Source: Scortum barcoo (taxonomy: Eukaryota; Chordata; Actinopteri; Centrarchiformes; Terapontidae). From it: a DNA stretch of 64,000 nt. Below are positions 61,931 to 64,000 of the stretch, piece after piece; position 1 is the first letter of the stretch, and each line of letters starts with the position of its first letter. The notes under the pieces were generated by a model. That model was not told the DNA's origin, searched no databases, and was given only the letters and a program-made list of their open reading frames with translations. The stretch covers positions 13,981,782 through 14,045,781 of the forward strand of contig CM041545.1 in NCBI GenBank assembly GCA_023238725.1, in the 5' to 3' direction. A program made the position numbers and the translations under genes.

Positions 61931-62525
61931 GCGTTCGCAGCTTGTTTCAACTTCCTGTTATCTCTCGGCTCTTTCCTTCTTCCCTCCATCACAGACTGAC
62001 TGACTGAGGACGCTGATTTAATTCCTGGAATGATGTTGTCAAACTGTCGCACTGAAACAGTCTTGGATAACCAGACAATTGGGTGGGGGAAATGGGTCAT
62101 GTGGGAAAACAGTTGTTCTTGAGCCTGCTGGCATGTTTCAGAACAATATGTCCGCGCGCACCGTATTCATTTTCCACAGTGATGTGTTATCAACGCACTG
62201 AGCTATTGGTGCTGCTTGTTTTTTTTAGGAGATGTCAGTCATGTGTACATGTTTTCTTAGAGCCCAGCTGATGTTGTTATTTTGTTATGGCTGCTCGGGT
62301 TACAGGTACAAATCAATAGAACATCCAACCTCCTCCTCATCCATAAATACATTTGCTTGCTCCTGTGATGCACCAAGCATTTATCCTGCATATCACAGAC
62401 CTTTCTAAAAGAATGTGCATAAATTACCTACATACACTAAATGCATACATAAATCCTTCTTAGAATAAAGTCCACATAGGGACACCATTACAGTGAAAAG
62501 AAGGCTTAGCACGCTGTGTGGGTAA

Positions 62526-62644
<119 letters not shown>

Positions 62645-63780
62645 ATGGCTGATAGAAGAGCCACAGCATTCTTATATAACATTTCAAGTTCCTGTTTACT
62701 GTCCTGAAGTCACAACAACACAATATCCTCACACAATCCGCCGATGCAGAGTCCATGCTGAAAACATCAGCAAGCATCATAAATGTGACCCCCCCCCGCT
62801 GTGTGAGCTTCTGCCCCAGAGGATGCTGCCTCTGCCAATGCAGCTCTGAACGGTTGAGCACAGATTAAGGCGGAACAGTAGTGTTGAGGTTATCACGCTC
62901 ACACGACCAAAATAGACGCAGAGCGGGTGAGACAGCGGGCAAGGCAGCAGCTACGCTCGCAGTACAGTGCGAGGTGCTTAGTGGAGGAACAAGAAAATAC
63001 TGCTGACGGACACAGAAACGATGGCAAAAACCAGAGAGTCTTTGATTGTGATTGACGCGTTACCAAGGGATGACTTCTCCAGTTAAACGAGAGCACTCAT
63101 CAATTATTGATCGTGCTTGGTATGACCTAATCCAGCAAAGAACAGTATCACCTAATCTACTTTCTATTTTTATCCTACACTCAAACACTTTCAGGTTAAT
63201 TTGTGATATTTGAGTCTGTAATGCTGGCAGTGTTTGATGATTAAGAATATGCATCTGCTGAGGTCACATTCACACATTTGCAGATTAAATGTGCAGCAAG
63301 ATTTATATTAGAGTAAACACCTCAAATAGAAATAAGAAAAAATAGCAACTTAAGCATCCAAGAACATATAGTAAGTCTCCAGTCTGCCTTTTTGTAAGAT
63401 GGAGATGAAATTACTTTAAAAAGAAAGCAAACTGTGGGTGACACTCCAGCGAGCAATTCCCGCTGAGTTTTAGCTGTATGTTGTTATTTCTACAATTCTG
63501 GCTCTTTGTAGCTCATTAGGGGCAGTGGGGGCAGTGATAAAAATAATTTATTGTCCTCGCAAAATAACAGACTGATTCTTTTTTTTTTAGATTTTACATT
63601 AAAGCCTGAAACTATGCAACCAACACAAAATGATCTAATGGTAATCAAATAAACAAGATGAATGTTTTATAAGTGTGATGACTAAATCCATGTATGGAAG
63701 AATAAATAAGACAAAACTTTTGCCTTCTCACTGATAGTTACCTTTTATCTTCAATATAACTGATCTCTTAAATTAGAAAA

Positions 63781-64000
63781 TTTACTCAAGAAATATACTT
63801 AAGTACAATTTTGAGGTATTTATACATCACTTGAGCTACTTAATACACAAAAACTTTATATATTTGTATACAGTCAATGATATTGCCCACCTACATAATA
63901 AGGGAAAATATAACACTTTTGTACTCCATATTTATTAGTGTAGTTTACAAATTCTCTACTTTTCCTTGTAAGTACTGATTACTACTGCCACCTACCATGC
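63781..64000 (+). repeat. Partial copy of the outer repeat at 39815-40560
   Basis: ATACTTAAGTACAATTTTGA, GGTATTTATACATCACTTGA, TTTGTACTCCATATTTATTA and TACTTTTCCTTGTAAGTACT match the 'aagtact' family of teleost repeats. The copy is cut by the window end. Confidence 0.6.

Overview
The window is vertebrate nuclear DNA, most likely from a teleost and probably percomorph fish. It has GT-AG introns, many of them only 80-300 bp, CA/TG and AT microsatellites, and several short interspersed repeats of the kind common in percomorph genomes. There are no operons, phages, CRISPR arrays or bacterial features.

Region 1 (32-14361, + strand) is the 3' part of herc1, the giant HECT/RLD E3 ubiquitin ligase. 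I could chain 35 coding exons whose splice phases all agree, giving 1981 residues and a stop. In order they encode a linker, a Cys/His zinc-binding segment, a helical linker, seven WD40 blades, a spacer, an RCC1-like domain of seven blades and a C-terminal HECT domain with its catalytic cysteine. The 5' part of the gene lies before the window. One intron uses a GC donor and one acceptor is a CAGCAG tandem. Candidate poly(A) signals follow the stop.

Region 2 (about 14.7-41.35 kb) is a gene-poor interval of about 26.6 kb. No long or family-recognisable reading frame is present. It holds interspersed repeats, microsatellites, some hairpins and some repeat-poor stretches that could be regulatory.

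Region 3 (41.67 kb to window end, + strand) is the 5' end of an HCN pacemaker-channel gene, closest to HCN1 by residues I can compare. Exon 1 (start codon, N-terminus, HCN domain) and exon 2 (S1 to S4 voltage sensor) are present. Intron 1 is about 6 kb. Intron 2 exceeds 15.5 kb and runs past the window, so the pore, C-linker and cyclic-nucleotide-binding domain are not here. Exon 1 sits in a CpG-rich block flanked by unusual simple-sequence tracts.

The two genes are convergent with no known pathway (one ubiquitin ligase, one ion channel) and are simply neighbours transcribed in the same direction. I found no credible sign of an undescribed biological system. The best leads are the non-canonical splice sites, the repeat architecture (an inverted-arm element, a repeat nested in another, three same-strand copies of one family), an open frame upstream of the channel start, and the paralogue question raised by an HCN1-type gene beside herc1.
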